Source: Promicromonospora sukumoe 327MFSha3.1 (GTDB taxonomy: Bacteria; Actinomycetota; Actinomycetes; Actinomycetales; Cellulomonadaceae). From it: 64,000 bases of DNA. Positions 40,104-49,221 of the stretch are shown here, piece by piece. The stretch is from positions 62,001 through 126,000 of the forward strand of contig NZ_ARQM01000002.1 in assembly GCF_000385135.1 (NCBI RefSeq). Direction: 5' to 3'. A program made the translations under genes and the position numbers. The notes under the pieces are model-generated. The model did not search any database. It was given only the letters and a program-made list of their open reading frames with translations, and had not been told where the DNA came from. Each line of letters opens with the position of its first letter. The stretch's first letter is position 1.

Positions 40104-41342
40104 ATGACATTCACCTGGGCGGCACGCGGCAGCCGCTGGGCGGCGGCCGCCGCCGTGGCCCTCGCCCTGTGGGCGTCCGCCGCGCCGACGCTCGTCTACC
40201 CGGTCTACGCCGCGCAGTGGCACCTGACGACGGCGGTCACCACCACGGTGTTCGCCGCCTACCCCGTCGCCCTGATCGCGACCCTCCTGCTGCTCGGCGG
40301 GCTCGCCGAGACCGTGGGCAACCGCGGCGCGATCCTCGCCGGCCTCGGCTTCCTGGGGCTCGGCGGCCTCACGTTCCTGCTCGCACCGAACCTCGCGCTG
40401 CTGCTCGTGGGCCGCGCGCTGATGGGCGTCGGGGTGGGGCTCAGCCTCGGCCCGGCCACCAGCGTCATCGCGGCGGCCGGGTCGGCCGACGACCGGGACC
40501 GCACCGGCGCCGTCACCGCCGGGGCGTCCGCGGTGGGGCTGATCACCGCGCTGCTCGTGGGCGGCGCGACCGTCCAGTTCAGCACCAACCCGCTGCACGC
40601 GGGCTACGGGGTGCTGCTCGCCGGCGTCGTCGTGGCCGTGGTCGCGGCCTGGTTCCTCCGACGCCGCCCGCGTACCGCGGTGCGCCGCTGGCGCCCGCGC
40701 CCCCTCGCGGCACCGCGGCACCGCAGGCCGTTCCTGGCGGGCGCGCTCGGCGTCTCGGCGGCCTACGCGCTCGGCGCGATCTTCCTCGGCATCGGGGCCC
40801 AGTTCGCCCGCGACACCGTGCGGTCCGACGACGCGTTCGTCAACGGGGTGGTGCTGGCCCTGTCCGCGGCGGCCATCGGGGCGACCGCCCTGGTCGCCGG
40901 CCGGCTGCGGGAGTCGACCGCCCTGCGCCTCGGCGCCGTCGCGGCGCTCATCGCCCAGGGCCTGATGCTCGTCGCGGGCAGCACCCACTCGATGCCGCTG
41001 CTCGTCGCGTACTCGCTGGTGGGCGGCGCCGGCTACAGCCTGCTGTTCTCGGGCGGCGTCACGCTGGTCACCCGCAGCGCGAGCCCCGAGCACCGGGCCG
41101 CGACCACGTCGTCGGCCTACCTCGTCGCCTACCTCGTCCAGGCCGCCGTCGCCCTCGCGGTGGGCCGCCTGGCCACCGGGCACGGGCTGCAGGTCGCGCT
41201 CGTCGTCGGCAGCGCCGTCGTCGCCGCGCTGGCCGTGGCCGCCGTGGTCGTCGTCCGCGCCCGGACCACCACGCCTGCCCCCACCCGAACCGCACCCCTC
41301 GACACCGCACCGCACACCCTCATGAAAGCGAGCTCACGATGA
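40104..41342 (+). CDS. MFS transporter, efflux type
   Basis: ATG 40104 has GGGAGA upstream (ATG 40089 would add five residues). The 412-residue protein has twelve hydrophobic segments; GGLAETVGNRGAILAGLGFL corresponds to the TM2-TM3 loop and GRALMGVGVGLSLGPATSVI to motif C/TM5 of drug:H+ antiporters. It is controlled in all likelihood by the divergent HxlR regulator, which often responds to electrophiles, quinones or antibiotics. The stop overlaps the start of the SDR gene (ATGA), so the exporter and the SDR act together. Confidence 0.9.
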   Translation: MTFTWAARGSRWAAAAAVALALWASAAPTLVYPVYAAQWHLTTAVTTTVFAAYPVALIATLLLLGGLAETVGNRGAILAGLGFLGLGGLTFLLAPNLALLLVGRALMGVGVGLSLGPATSVIAAAGSADDRDRTGAVTAGASAVGLITALLVGGATVQFSTNPLHAGYGVLLAGVVVAVVAAWFLRRRPRTAVRRWRPRPLAAPRHRRPFLAGALGVSAAYALGAIFLGIGAQFARDTVRSDDAFVNGVVLALSAAAIGATALVAGRLRESTALRLGAVAALIAQGLMLVAGSTHSMPLLVAYSLVGGAGYSLLFSGGVTLVTRSASPEHRAATTSSAYLVAYLVQAAVALAVGRLATGHGLQVALVVGSAVVAALAVAAVVVVRARTTTPAPTRTAPLDTAPHTLMKASSR

Positions 41343-42043
41343 CCTCCCTGAACAACGCCGTGGTCCTGGTCACCGGCGCGAACGGCGGCCTCGGCCGCGC
41401 GTTCGTCGCCGAGGCCCTCCTGCGAGGGGCCGCCAAGGTCTACGCCAGCGCCCGCACGCCGCGCGAGTGGACCGACCCCCGCGTGGTGCCGTTGGCCCTC
41501 GACATCAACGACCCCGCCTCCGTCGCCGCCGCGGCCGAGGCGGCCGCCGACACGACCGTCCTGGTCAACAACGCCGGGATCTCCGACGGCGGGCGGCCCA
41601 CGCTGACCACGCCGCTCGACGACGTCCGCGCCGTGTTCGAGACCAACGTGTTCGCCCAGCTCGGCGTCACGCAGGCGTTCGCGCCCGTGCTGGCCCGCAA
41701 CGGCGGCGGCGCGATCATCAACATGCACTCCGCGCTGAGCTGGTTCGCCATGGGCACGTACTCGGCGACCAAGGCCGCGTTCTGGTCGTTCAGCAACGCG
41801 CTGCGCGTGGAGCTGCTGGGCCAGGGCACGCACCTGCTCGGCGCCCACCTCGGCTACACCGACACGCCCATGACCGAGCGGCTCGACGTCCCGAAGGAGG
41901 ACCCGCGCGACATCGTCGCCGCGATCCTCGACGGGCTGGAGGCCGGCGAGCCCGAGGTGCTCGCGGACGACACCAGCCGCCGCGTCAAGGCCGCCCTCTC
42001 GGGCCCGCTGACCGACCTCTACCCGCAGCTCCAGACCGCCTGA
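41339..42043 (+). CDS. SDR family oxidoreductase
   Basis: A 234-residue classical short-chain dehydrogenase. Cofactor motif GANGGLGRAFV, NNAGISDG (NAG motif), the catalytic Ser in INMHSALSWF and the YSATKAAF YxxxK pair are all present. TASAR-like specificity residues (YASARTP) suggest NADP(H). Translationally coupled to the MFS exporter, it may reduce a reactive carbonyl or quinone before export. The substrate is not determined. The coding end is followed by a perfect 20-bp palindrome. Confidence 0.93.
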   Translation: MTSLNNAVVLVTGANGGLGRAFVAEALLRGAAKVYASARTPREWTDPRVVPLALDINDPASVAAAAEAAADTTVLVNNAGISDGGRPTLTTPLDDVRAVFETNVFAQLGVTQAFAPVLARNGGGAIINMHSALSWFAMGTYSATKAAFWSFSNALRVELLGQGTHLLGAHLGYTDTPMTERLDVPKEDPRDIVAAILDGLEAGEPEVLADDTSRRVKAALSGPLTDLYPQLQTA

Positions 42044-42051
42044 CCCCACGT

Positions 42052-42091
42052 GTCAGACGTACAGGTCACCCGGGTGACCTGTACGTCTGAC
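42052..42091. terminator. 40-bp perfect palindrome overlapping the VanS-like stop
   Basis: Bases 42052-42071 are exactly complementary to 42072-42091. It lies between convergent SDR and kinase genes. The kinase's stop codon (42066-42068) and last eight codons lie inside the palindrome. Confidence 0.9.
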
Positions 42092-43193
42092 CCGGGAAGG
42101 TGACCGTCGCGACCAGACCGCCGTCCGGCCGCGGCGTCAGGAGCAGCTCCGCGCCGTGCGCACGGGCGATCGACGCGACGATCGACAGCCCCAGCCCGCT
42201 CCCGGCGGCACGGTCCGGACGCCGCGTCCGGGCGTCGGCCCGCACGAACGGCTCGGCCAGGGTGCCGACCACCGCGGGGTCGAGCGGCGCCCCGGTGTTC
42301 TCCACGACCAGGATCGGACGACGGCGCTCGTCCAGCCCGGTGCGCACCCACACCCGGCCGCCCGCGGCGAGGTTGTGCCGCGCGGCGTTGCCCAGCAGGT
42401 TGCCCGCGAGCTGCCCGAGCAACACCGCGTCGCCCCGGACCTCCGCCTCCTCCAGCGCGACCGCGAGCTCCGGCGCGCCGGGCCCCTCCAGGTCGGACGA
42501 CGCCGCGGCCGCCTCGCGCACCACGCCGGCCAGGTCGACGGGCTCGGACCGCAGGCCCTCGTGGTCGAGCCGCGCGAGCTGGAGCAGGGACTCGACCATC
42601 ACGATCGACCGGTCGTTGGTCTCCTGCAGCCGGCTCAGCAGGCGGTCGACGTCACGCCCCTCCGGGTCGGCCCGCGCCACCTCCAGCAGCGCCTTGATCA
42701 CCGTGTTCGGGGTGCGCAGCTCGTGCGAGGCGTTGGCGGTGAACCGGCGCTGCTCCGCGAAGGACTGCTCCAGCCGGGCGAGCATCATGTCGAACGTGTC
42801 GGCCAGCCGGCGCAGCTCGTCGTCGGGCCCCTCCAGGTCGATCCGGTGCGCGAGCGAACCCTCCGCGGCGAGGGCCGCCGCCGCGCCGATCCGGTCCAGG
42901 GGCCGCAGCATCCGGCCCGCCAGGACCCAGCCGCCGACCAGGCCGACGAGCGCGAGGAAGCCGATCGCCGCGCCCGACAGCGGGAGGGCGACGTCGAGCA
43001 GGTCGGACCGGCTGGGCGCGAAGCCGCCGCCGTCCTGCACGGTGAGGTTCTCGTCGGGCACGTACCGCAGCACCAGGAGCAGGGCGGCGAACAGGGCGGT
43101 CCCGGCCAGCACCAGGAACCCCGCGTAGCTCAGGGTGAGCCGCAGCCGCACCGACAGCCCGGCGCGCCGCCGCCGCAGGCCCGGCGCGGTCAC
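42066..43193 (-). CDS. HAMP sensor histidine kinase, VanS-like
   Basis: GTG 43193 overlaps the response-regulator stop (GTGA) and gives 375 residues. Two transmembrane segments (YAGFLVLAGTALFAALLLVL and LSGAAIGFLALVGLVGGWVL) flank a short extracytoplasmic loop. A HAMP linker follows, then the H-box RFTANASHELRTPNTVIKAL, the N-box LAGNLLGNAARHNLA and G-boxes GSGLGLSIV. With the OmpR-type regulator and the divergent VanY-like peptidase it forms a set resembling cell-wall-sensing VanRS systems. The input ligand is unknown. Confidence 0.92.
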   Translation of the reverse strand: MTAPGLRRRRAGLSVRLRLTLSYAGFLVLAGTALFAALLLVLRYVPDENLTVQDGGGFAPSRSDLLDVALPLSGAAIGFLALVGLVGGWVLAGRMLRPLDRIGAAAALAAEGSLAHRIDLEGPDDELRRLADTFDMMLARLEQSFAEQRRFTANASHELRTPNTVIKALLEVARADPEGRDVDRLLSRLQETNDRSIVMVESLLQLARLDHEGLRSEPVDLAGVVREAAAASSDLEGPGAPELAVALEEAEVRGDAVLLGQLAGNLLGNAARHNLAAGGRVWVRTGLDERRRPILVVENTGAPLDPAVVGTLAEPFVRADARTRRPDRAAGSGLGLSIVASIARAHGAELLLTPRPDGGLVATVTFPGQTYRSPG

Positions 43194-43852
43194 TGCTCCC
43201 CGAACCGGTACCCGACGCCGGGCACGGTGTGGATCAGCCACGGGTCGCCCAGGCGCTTGCGCAGGGTCGAGATGGTGATGCGGACGGCGTTGGTGAACGG
43301 GTCGGCGTTCTCGTCCCAGGCACGTTCGAGCAGCTCCTCGGCGCTGACCACGCCGCCGCGCGCGTCCATCAGCACCTGGGCCACCGCGAACTGCTTGCGG
43401 GTCAGGGAGATGTACCGGCCGTCGCGGTAGACCTCGCGGCGGTACGGGTCCAGGCGCACCGGCCCGAGCTCCAGCACGGGCGGGGTGGCGGCCTCGGGCC
43501 GCCGGGCCAGGGCGCGCAGCCGCAACACGAGCTCGCGCATCGCGAAGGGTTTGGTCAGGTAGTCGTCGACGCCGAGCTCGAAGCCGGTCACCTTGTCGGT
43601 GAGCTCCCCCGCGGCGGTCAGCATGATGACCCGCACCCCGGGGTGCTCCGCGACGAGGCGGCGGGCCACCTCGTCCCCGTGCACCACGGGGACGTCCCGG
43701 TCGAGCACCACGGCGTCGTACGGCGTGGCGGCGACCAGGTCGAGCGCCGTGCCGCCGTCGTTCGCGACGTCCGCGGCGATCGCCTCCAGCCGGAGCCCGT
43801 CCCGGATCGCCTCCGCGAGATAGGGCTCGTCCTCCACCACCAAGACACGCAT
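43190..43852 (-). CDS. OmpR family response regulator, VanR-like
   Basis: A 220-residue regulator. Receiver: MRVLVVEDEPYLAEAIRDGL, the phospho-Asp in YDAVVLDRDVPVVHGDEVAR and the Lys in VDDYLTKPFAMREL. The winged-helix effector ends TNAVRITISTLRKRLGDPWL, then IHTVPGVGYRFGEQ. Promoter and likely target VanY gene lie divergently, 89 bases away. It is in one operon with the kinase. Confidence 0.95.
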   Translation of the reverse strand: MRVLVVEDEPYLAEAIRDGLRLEAIAADVANDGGTALDLVAATPYDAVVLDRDVPVVHGDEVARRLVAEHPGVRVIMLTAAGELTDKVTGFELGVDDYLTKPFAMRELVLRLRALARRPEAATPPVLELGPVRLDPYRREVYRDGRYISLTRKQFAVAQVLMDARGGVVSAEELLERAWDENADPFTNAVRITISTLRKRLGDPWLIHTVPGVGYRFGEQ

Positions 43853-43941
43853 GTCAGCACACGCTACCGGCGGGCACATATCGGCGGCGTATCGAGAACC
43901 GGAGACGCCCTGGCAACGTGCGGCCCGGTGGGCTGGTGCCC

Positions 43942-44607
43942 ATGACCAGACAAGAGCTCGCTCATCCCCCGGCGTACGGCAACGGTCCCGCCCGGCACGT
44001 CCCTCGCCCCGCACGCCGCCGCTCCGGCCGCCCGGTCGCGTTCCTCCTCGTGGCCGCCGCGGTGGTGCTCGTCGCCGTGTTCGGCGTCTACCCCCTGCTC
44101 GACCGCACCGACCAGCCGGTGGTGCAGGCCGTCGACCGGGCACTGGACGCCGCCCGGTCCTCCGACCAGGCGACCGGCGTGGCCGGCGGCGACATCCCCG
44201 ACGGCGCGGCGACGCTCGACGACGACCTCCCGGCGATCACCGGCCTCGACGCCGCGCTCACCGACGCCGTCCGCACGGCCGCCGACGACGCCGCGGCCGA
44301 CGGCATCGACTTCTGGGTCACCAGCGGCTGGCGCAGCCCCGCGTACCAGCAGCGGCTGCTCGACGACGCCGTCCGGACCTACGGCAGCCTGGACGCCGCA
44401 CGCGAGCGGGTCAGCACGCCCGAGCTGTCCGAGCACGTGCACGGCAAGGCCATCGACATCGGCCCCACCGAGGGCGCGTACTGGCTCATCCAGCACGGGC
44501 CGGAGTACGGGCTGTGCCAGGTGTACTCCAACGAGATCTGGCACTTCGAGCTGCTCACCCGGCCCGGCGGCACGTGCCCGGCGCTGCTCGAGAACGCGGG
44601 CGGGTGA
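43942..44607 (+). CDS. vanY: D,D-carboxypeptidase, VanY/M15 family
   Basis: ATG 43942 gives about 221 residues; GTG 43918 would add eight. One N-terminal membrane anchor (VAFLLVAAAVVLVAVFGVYP) precedes a peptidase domain with TSGWRSPAYQQRLL, the zinc motif SEHVHGKAIDIGP (SxHxxGxAxD) and SNEIWHFELL with the last zinc His. VanY-type enzymes trim the terminal D-Ala from peptidoglycan precursors or peptides outside the membrane. Divergent VanRS-like genes suggest regulated expression. No vanHAX genes are adjacent, so this is probably intrinsic wall maintenance rather than acquired glycopeptide resistance. Confidence 0.9.
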   Translation: MTRQELAHPPAYGNGPARHVPRPARRRSGRPVAFLLVAAAVVLVAVFGVYPLLDRTDQPVVQAVDRALDAARSSDQATGVAGGDIPDGAATLDDDLPAITGLDAALTDAVRTAADDAAADGIDFWVTSGWRSPAYQQRLLDDAVRTYGSLDAARERVSTPELSEHVHGKAIDIGPTEGAYWLIQHGPEYGLCQVYSNEIWHFELLTRPGGTCPALLENAGG

Positions 44608-44612
44608 GGCCG

Positions 44613-45650
44613 TCAGGCGAGCGACGCCCGGGCCAGCCGCCCGCGCACGCCCGCGTCGGTGAGCGTGCCGACGTCGTCCACCCACTGCTCGACGCCGCCC
44701 CGGTGCGGCAGGGCCCGCACCTCCGGGTCGGTGACGGCGGTGCGGAGCGCGCCCGCGACGTCGCGCAGGCCCGTGAACGGCCGGTCGTAGAAGTCCTCGC
44801 ACGCCGGGCCGTCCAGCGCGGGCAGCCCCACGGCGCGCTGCCGCGCGTGCAGCGCCTCGCACGCCTCGCGCAGGGCCGCGTCCCGCTCCGGCCAGGAGCC
44901 GGCCGCGAGCGCCCGCGCCAGGGCGTCGGCGACGGGCGGCGCCCCGGGCAGCCGCCCGAACAGGGTCCCGGCCCACTTGGGGTAGGGCGGCCAGTGCCGC
45001 TCGAGGAGGAAGCCGAGGCGCACCAGCGAGCCGGCCAGGCGGGCGGCGAGCAGCCGGGAGCCGAGGTCGTCGCCGCGCTGGCCGGTGCGGCCCACGAAGG
45101 GCAGCTCCTGCCCGACGCGCGTCCACTCGGCGGCCAGCACGTGCAGCCAGACGTCGTGCGGGTACCAGGTGAGCCGCTCGCGCAGCCCCGTGATCTCGCC
45201 GGGGCCGTCCTCGAACACCGGCCCGGCCGTCACCTCCAGCACGGCCTGCCCGGTCAGGGAGAGCCAGTCGGTCGCGCCGAGGTCGCCGCCGGGGCCACCG
45301 CCGAGGTCGAGCCCCGTGCGGGACCGCACGAAGCCGACCGGGTCCGCGACCTCGACCCGGTGCCGCACGGCCGGGTCCCAGGTGACGGGGAACGCCGTCG
45401 GTAGGTCCCGGTAGGCCGCCGGGAGGGTCGCGGCGAGCACCTCGTCGGTCTCGGTGACGCGGTCGGCGGGGACCAGCAGGGTCAGCCGGAGGCCCCAGTC
45501 GTGGTCGCGCGAGGTGTCGTCGTCCAGGCCCAGCACGTCGGAGCCGGAGCCGAGCCGGGCGGCCGCGCGCGGCAGGCCGGGCAGCTCCCGCTCCAGGATC
45601 GGCCGGACGACGTCGGACCAGTAGGCGCGGGCGAGCTCGGTTCCGGACAT
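44613..45650 (-). CDS. DUF4037 domain protein, nucleotidyltransferase-like
   Basis: A 345-residue protein. ARLGSGSDVLGLDDDTSRDH, then DWGLRLTLLVPAD, has the GSGS...DxD layout of a minimal nucleotidyltransferase core. The long C-terminal part (RLTWYPHDVWLHVLAAEWTR, ARLAGSLVRLGFLLERHWPP) is characteristic of DUF4037. Conserved aspartates would bind metal, so transfer of a nucleotide or phosphate group to an unknown substrate is possible. It has no operon partner; it converges with vanY with 5 bases between stops. Confidence 0.85.
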   Translation of the reverse strand: MSGTELARAYWSDVVRPILERELPGLPRAAARLGSGSDVLGLDDDTSRDHDWGLRLTLLVPADRVTETDEVLAATLPAAYRDLPTAFPVTWDPAVRHRVEVADPVGFVRSRTGLDLGGGPGGDLGATDWLSLTGQAVLEVTAGPVFEDGPGEITGLRERLTWYPHDVWLHVLAAEWTRVGQELPFVGRTGQRGDDLGSRLLAARLAGSLVRLGFLLERHWPPYPKWAGTLFGRLPGAPPVADALARALAAGSWPERDAALREACEALHARQRAVGLPALDGPACEDFYDRPFTGLRDVAGALRTAVTDPEVRALPHRGGVEQWVDDVGTLTDAGVRGRLARASLA

Positions 45651-45716
45651 GCGGTCAACCTAGGAGCCGGGACCCCCGTGGTCCAGGCGATCGGGTGCGC
45701 GCCCGCCCAACGAGTC

Positions 45717-47159
45717 TCACCGCACGCTGGCCGTCACCGCGCGGGCCGTGAGGCAGGTCCAGCCGCCCACGTAGATGCGGTCGCCGTCGGCCAGCCAGCG
45801 CCGTTCCCCCGGGCGCAGCGGCTCGGTGGGCAGGGCGTCGCCGCGCGCGGCGACGTAGGTGCCGTTGGCCGAGCCGAGGTCGACGACGCTCCAGCCGGCC
45901 TCGGTCCAGGCGATCTCGCAGTGCCGGCGCGAGACGCCGGTGTCCTCGCACACGATGTCGGGCACGACGCCGCGGCTGCGCGACGCCCGGCCCACCACGA
46001 GCCGGTCGCCGGTCAGCGGAACCACGGCGTCGGACGACGACGTCGGGGTCAGCCGGTCCTCCGGCGACTGCTCGGCCGACCACTCGTGGTCGGAGCTGAC
46101 CTCGACGGCCCAGGCCGTGGGCTCGCTCGCGGCCTGCAGCGGCCGCACGGCGGGCAGGGTCACGCGCGGCAGCGTGATGGAGTCGTCCGGGCGGGGCGCC
46201 GCCCCGATGCGGACCGCCAGGAGCGGCACGTGCTCCTGGACCACGTTCGGGTGCGCGGCCAGCATGCGCGCCAGGGCCAGCGAGCCGTCCAGCGGCAGCC
46301 CGGCGCTGGGCCGCACCAGCACGTCGTCGCGCTTCTCCGTGAGGTGCCGGAGCACCAGCGACCGGAACGTCGGCGCGTGCAGCAGCAGCTTTCCGGTCGT
46401 GACGGCGACCGGCACGACGCCGGGGTGGCTCAGCACCGCGCACAGCCCGTCCGCGAGCGACCGGGCGGCCTCGTCGAGGATCTCGCGGCAGGCGGCGTCG
46501 CCGTAGTCCGCGGCGGTGATGACCTGCGGCGCGAACCCGGCGAACTGCGAGACGTCGGCGACCGACGTCCAGCGCTCCCGCCGGCCGAAGTGCTCCTCGG
46601 CGGCCCGGACCAGGCCCGGGGAGGCGCCCATGCGGCGGCCGTCCATCGCCCGGGCCGCGGCGTCCAGGCCGCGCCGGCCGATCCAGGCGCCGCCGCCGTT
46701 GTCCCCCACGTGCGGGCCCATCCCGTCGGCGAGGTGCCAGCGCCCGATGTCGTCGCAGGCCACGGCCACAGCGCCGGTGCCGACGGCGAGCGTGGCGCCC
46801 GACCCGGTGCCGAGCGCGCCCAGGTGCGCGGTGACGGCGTCGCTGGAGACGGCGGTCGAGCGGGTCCGCAGCTCCTCGGCCAGGATGTCGTGCACGCGGT
46901 TGGCGTCCAGCGCCCCGGAGTGCGTCATGGAGCGGAAGCCCCGCAGGCCCACGGCCGCGGCCGACACCCGCGGGCGCCCGCCGAACTGGGCGGCGAACCC
47001 GCGGCACAGCTCGCGCACCACCTCCGGCACCGTCGACCGGCCGCCGACGATCGTGGCGGGCGGCCCCGTGACCTCGTACGACCGGCCCGCCCGGGACGCG
47101 GCGAACCGCAAGCGCGAACCCGTGCCGCCGATGTCCACGCCAACCACTCGAACGTCCAC
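45717..47159 (-). CDS. BadF/BadG-type sugar kinase fused to a C-terminal FHA domain
   Basis: GTG 47159 (AAAGGG upstream) gives 480 residues; GTG 47210 is an alternative. Residues about 1-300 are an N-acetylglucosamine-kinase-like ASKHA ATPase: VVGVDIGGTGSRLRF (phosphate 1), AVGTGAVAVACDD (phosphate 2), MGPHVGDNGGGAWIGRRGLD and a C-terminal TGKLL. Residues about 390-475 are an FHA domain: RLVVGRASRS, DTGVSRRHCEIAW and VVDLGSANGTYV, with the Gly-Arg, Ser-xx-His and Asn-Gly positions for phosphothreonine binding. The FHA module should dock the kinase to a Ser/Thr-kinase-phosphorylated partner. I do not know this fusion as a common one. Confidence 0.85.
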   Translation of the reverse strand: MDVRVVGVDIGGTGSRLRFAASRAGRSYEVTGPPATIVGGRSTVPEVVRELCRGFAAQFGGRPRVSAAAVGLRGFRSMTHSGALDANRVHDILAEELRTRSTAVSSDAVTAHLGALGTGSGATLAVGTGAVAVACDDIGRWHLADGMGPHVGDNGGGAWIGRRGLDAAARAMDGRRMGASPGLVRAAEEHFGRRERWTSVADVSQFAGFAPQVITAADYGDAACREILDEAARSLADGLCAVLSHPGVVPVAVTTGKLLLHAPTFRSLVLRHLTEKRDDVLVRPSAGLPLDGSLALARMLAAHPNVVQEHVPLLAVRIGAAPRPDDSITLPRVTLPAVRPLQAASEPTAWAVEVSSDHEWSAEQSPEDRLTPTSSSDAVVPLTGDRLVVGRASRSRGVVPDIVCEDTGVSRRHCEIAWTEAGWSVVDLGSANGTYVAARGDALPTEPLRPGERRWLADGDRIYVGGWTCLTARAVTASVR

Positions 47160-47352
47160 TTCGGGGCCCTTTGCCCCACCCAGCTGACCAGTCACAATCG
47201 ACACCGGCACATATTCACCCGGTATGCCACCCCGCGCATGTGTCGGCTGTCATACGGCGGCGTCACCCGAAGAGGGTGACCCACGCGGGCTGCCGCACCG
47301 CCGACGATGGGGCCGTGCGCAACCACCGCCCGTCGTCCCCCGGCGGCCCCTG

Positions 47353-47919
47353 ATGTCCGCCCTCGCCGTACTGGTCGTGGGGCTGGTCCTGCTGCTCGCG
47401 GGATCCCTGTCGGTGCGTCTGGCCGTGCTGCTGGCCGGGTTCGGCGTGTCGTGGACGCTCGCGGTGGCCATGAACGCCGACACCGGGACGGCCCTGCTCA
47501 TCGGGGTGGCCGGCGCGGTGCTCGCGTTCCTGGTCACGCTCATCGCGGCCCGGCTGATGTTCTTCGTCTGCGGCCTGTGCGTCGGCGCGGTGATCGGCGC
47601 CAAGCTCTTCGTGCTGGTGCAGGGCGGCACCGCGGACGTGCTGCTCGCGGTGATCCTGATCCCGGCCGTGGCGCTGCTGTGCGCGTTCCTGGCCCGGCGG
47701 CTGGGGCGCCGGTTCCTGGTCTGGGGCACAGCGGCCGGCGGCGCCACCCTGGTCCTGTCCGCGGTCGGCCGGCTCTGGACCGACGCCGGAGAGCTGTGGC
47801 AGCCCGAGACCGGCGGCGGCGTGGCGCTGTTCCTGGCGCTGTGGGTGGTGCTCGCCGTCATCGGCGCGATGGTGCAGAGGCGCGGCCTGGGGTCACGCAC
47901 CGACAAGGCGGAGGCGTAG
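47353..47919 (+). CDS. multi-spanning membrane protein, DUF4203-like
   Basis: ATG 47353 opens a 188-residue protein with six or seven closely packed transmembrane segments, such as LAVLVVGLVLLLAGSLSVRL, GVAGAVLAFLVTLIAARLMF and GLCVGAVIGAKLFVLV. Polar loops carry Arg/Lys on one side. The pattern resembles DUF4203/TMEM198-like proteins, whose role is unknown. The next gene starts about 100 bases later in the same direction and may share a promoter region. Confidence 0.75.
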   Translation: MSALAVLVVGLVLLLAGSLSVRLAVLLAGFGVSWTLAVAMNADTGTALLIGVAGAVLAFLVTLIAARLMFFVCGLCVGAVIGAKLFVLVQGGTADVLLAVILIPAVALLCAFLARRLGRRFLVWGTAAGGATLVLSAVGRLWTDAGELWQPETGGGVALFLALWVVLAVIGAMVQRRGLGSRTDKAEA

Positions 47920-48015
47920 ACCGGCCGCATTCACCGTTAACGGGTGAGGCACGACGTCCCGCGGCGCGGTGGAGTGGCAGCGTCAGGCAGCACGCGCGCC
48001 CCGAAGGAGACGTCG

Positions 48016-48537
48016 ATGTCCCAGTCCACCCTCACCGCCTGGAAGTTCGAGACCGCCGACGGCGCGGACGCGGCGGCGAAGACGATCCAGCAGCTCGCCA
48101 AGCAGAAGCTCGTCACGGTGCACGACGCCGCCACCGTCCGCTGGGAGGTCGGCGCCAAGAAGCCCAAGACCCACCAGCTGTCCTCGCTGACCGGCGCAGG
48201 AGCCCTCGGGGGCGCCTTCTGGGGGATGCTGTTCGGCCTGCTGTTCTTCGTCCCCCTGCTCGGCGCCGCGATCGGCGCCGCCACCGGTGCCCTGAGCGGC
48301 GCGCTCGCGGACGTCGGCATCGACGACGGGTTCATCAACCGGGTCCGGGACAAGATCACGCCGGGAACCTCGGCGCTGTTCATCCTGTCCTCCGACGCCG
48401 TCGTGGACAAGATCCGGGACGCGTTCGCGGGGCAGGAGACGCCCGAGCTCGTGTTCACCAACCTCAGCACCGAGCAGGAGGCCGCGCTGCGCGAGGTCTT
48501 CGGCGAGGAGCGGCAGACCGCCGAGGAGGCATCATGA
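48016..48537 (+). CDS. DUF1269 family protein
   Basis: ATG 48016 with GAAGGAGA upstream gives 173 residues. The family start [20 protein letters not shown], the strand [13 protein letters not shown], the membrane-inserting Gly/Ala-rich helix [20 protein letters not shown] and the tail [13 protein letters not shown] are the DUF1269 pattern. Such proteins are often stress-induced membrane-associated proteins of unknown function. The stop overlaps the start of the DUF7144-like gene (ATGA), so they are co-expressed. Confidence 0.88.
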   Translation: MSQSTLTAWKFETADGADAAAKTIQQLAKQKLVTVHDAATVRWEVGAKKPKTHQLSSLTGAGALGGAFWGMLFGLLFFVPLLGAAIGAATGALSGALADVGIDDGFINRVRDKITPGTSALFILSSDAVVDKIRDAFAGQETPELVFTNLSTEQEAALREVFGEERQTAEEAS

Positions 48538-48989
48538 CCAGCGCATCCGGCTCGGAGCCGGTCCAGGGCACCTACCCGGGCGGCCGGGGCGGCCCCATCG
48601 AGTACGGCGAGACCAGCTCCGCGGCGCTGACCACCGCGGCCTTCGCGGGGGTCATGCTCATCATGGTCTCCGTGTTCCAGATCCTCCAGGGGATCGCGGC
48701 GACCGCCGCGGGCACCGTCTACGTCACGGGTGCCGAGTACGTCTTCCAGCTCGACGTGTCCACGTGGGGCTGGATCCACATCGTCGTGGGCGCGCTCGCG
48801 CTCGCCACCGGCATCGGCGTCCTGGCGACCCAGACGTGGGCCTACGTCCTGGGCATCATCCTGGCCGCGATCTCGTGCCTGACGAATTTTGCATTCATAC
48901 CCTATTACCCAATTTGGAGTCTCGTCGTCATTGCCTTTGATGTCGCCGTAATCTGGGCGTTGTCCACACTTATCGCGAACCGCAGGTGA
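48534..48989 (+). CDS. DUF7144-like four-TM membrane protein
   Basis: A 151-residue protein with four transmembrane segments ([76 protein letters not shown]). The motif [20 protein letters not shown] matches DUF7144, often found with DUF1269 in actinobacteria. The 3' end of the gene is less GC-rich than the rest. It is translationally coupled to the DUF1269 gene. About 230 bases with no recognised gene follow before the LuxR regulator. Confidence 0.85.
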   Translation: MTSASGSEPVQGTYPGGRGGPIEYGETSSAALTTAAFAGVMLIMVSVFQILQGIAATAAGTVYVTGAEYVFQLDVSTWGWIHIVVGALALATGIGVLATQTWAYVLGIILAAISCLTNFAFIPYYPIWSLVVIAFDVAVIWALSTLIANRR

Positions 48990-49221
48990 CCGCCCCGAGA
49001 ATTGGGTGAATCCCCGTGGTCCGCAGGCATCTCCGCACGATGCCGGGCATCATGACGAATAAGCGCACATCCCGTTTCGGTGCCCGCGGTCATCGACGCG
49101 ACATTCTTGACCCGGCTTTCCGGAGGGAATGCGTGAATGCCAGGCCGGTGCCGTAACCACGTCACCGGCCGGTGGTCAGGGGGCGGCCGCCGCACTTCAC
49201 GCCGAGTGAGGAACATGCGGA

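Noticed and set aside
42066-44607. Acquired glycopeptide-resistance cluster
   Set aside because: vanH, vanA and vanX are absent; only regulator, sensor and carboxypeptidase-type genes are present.
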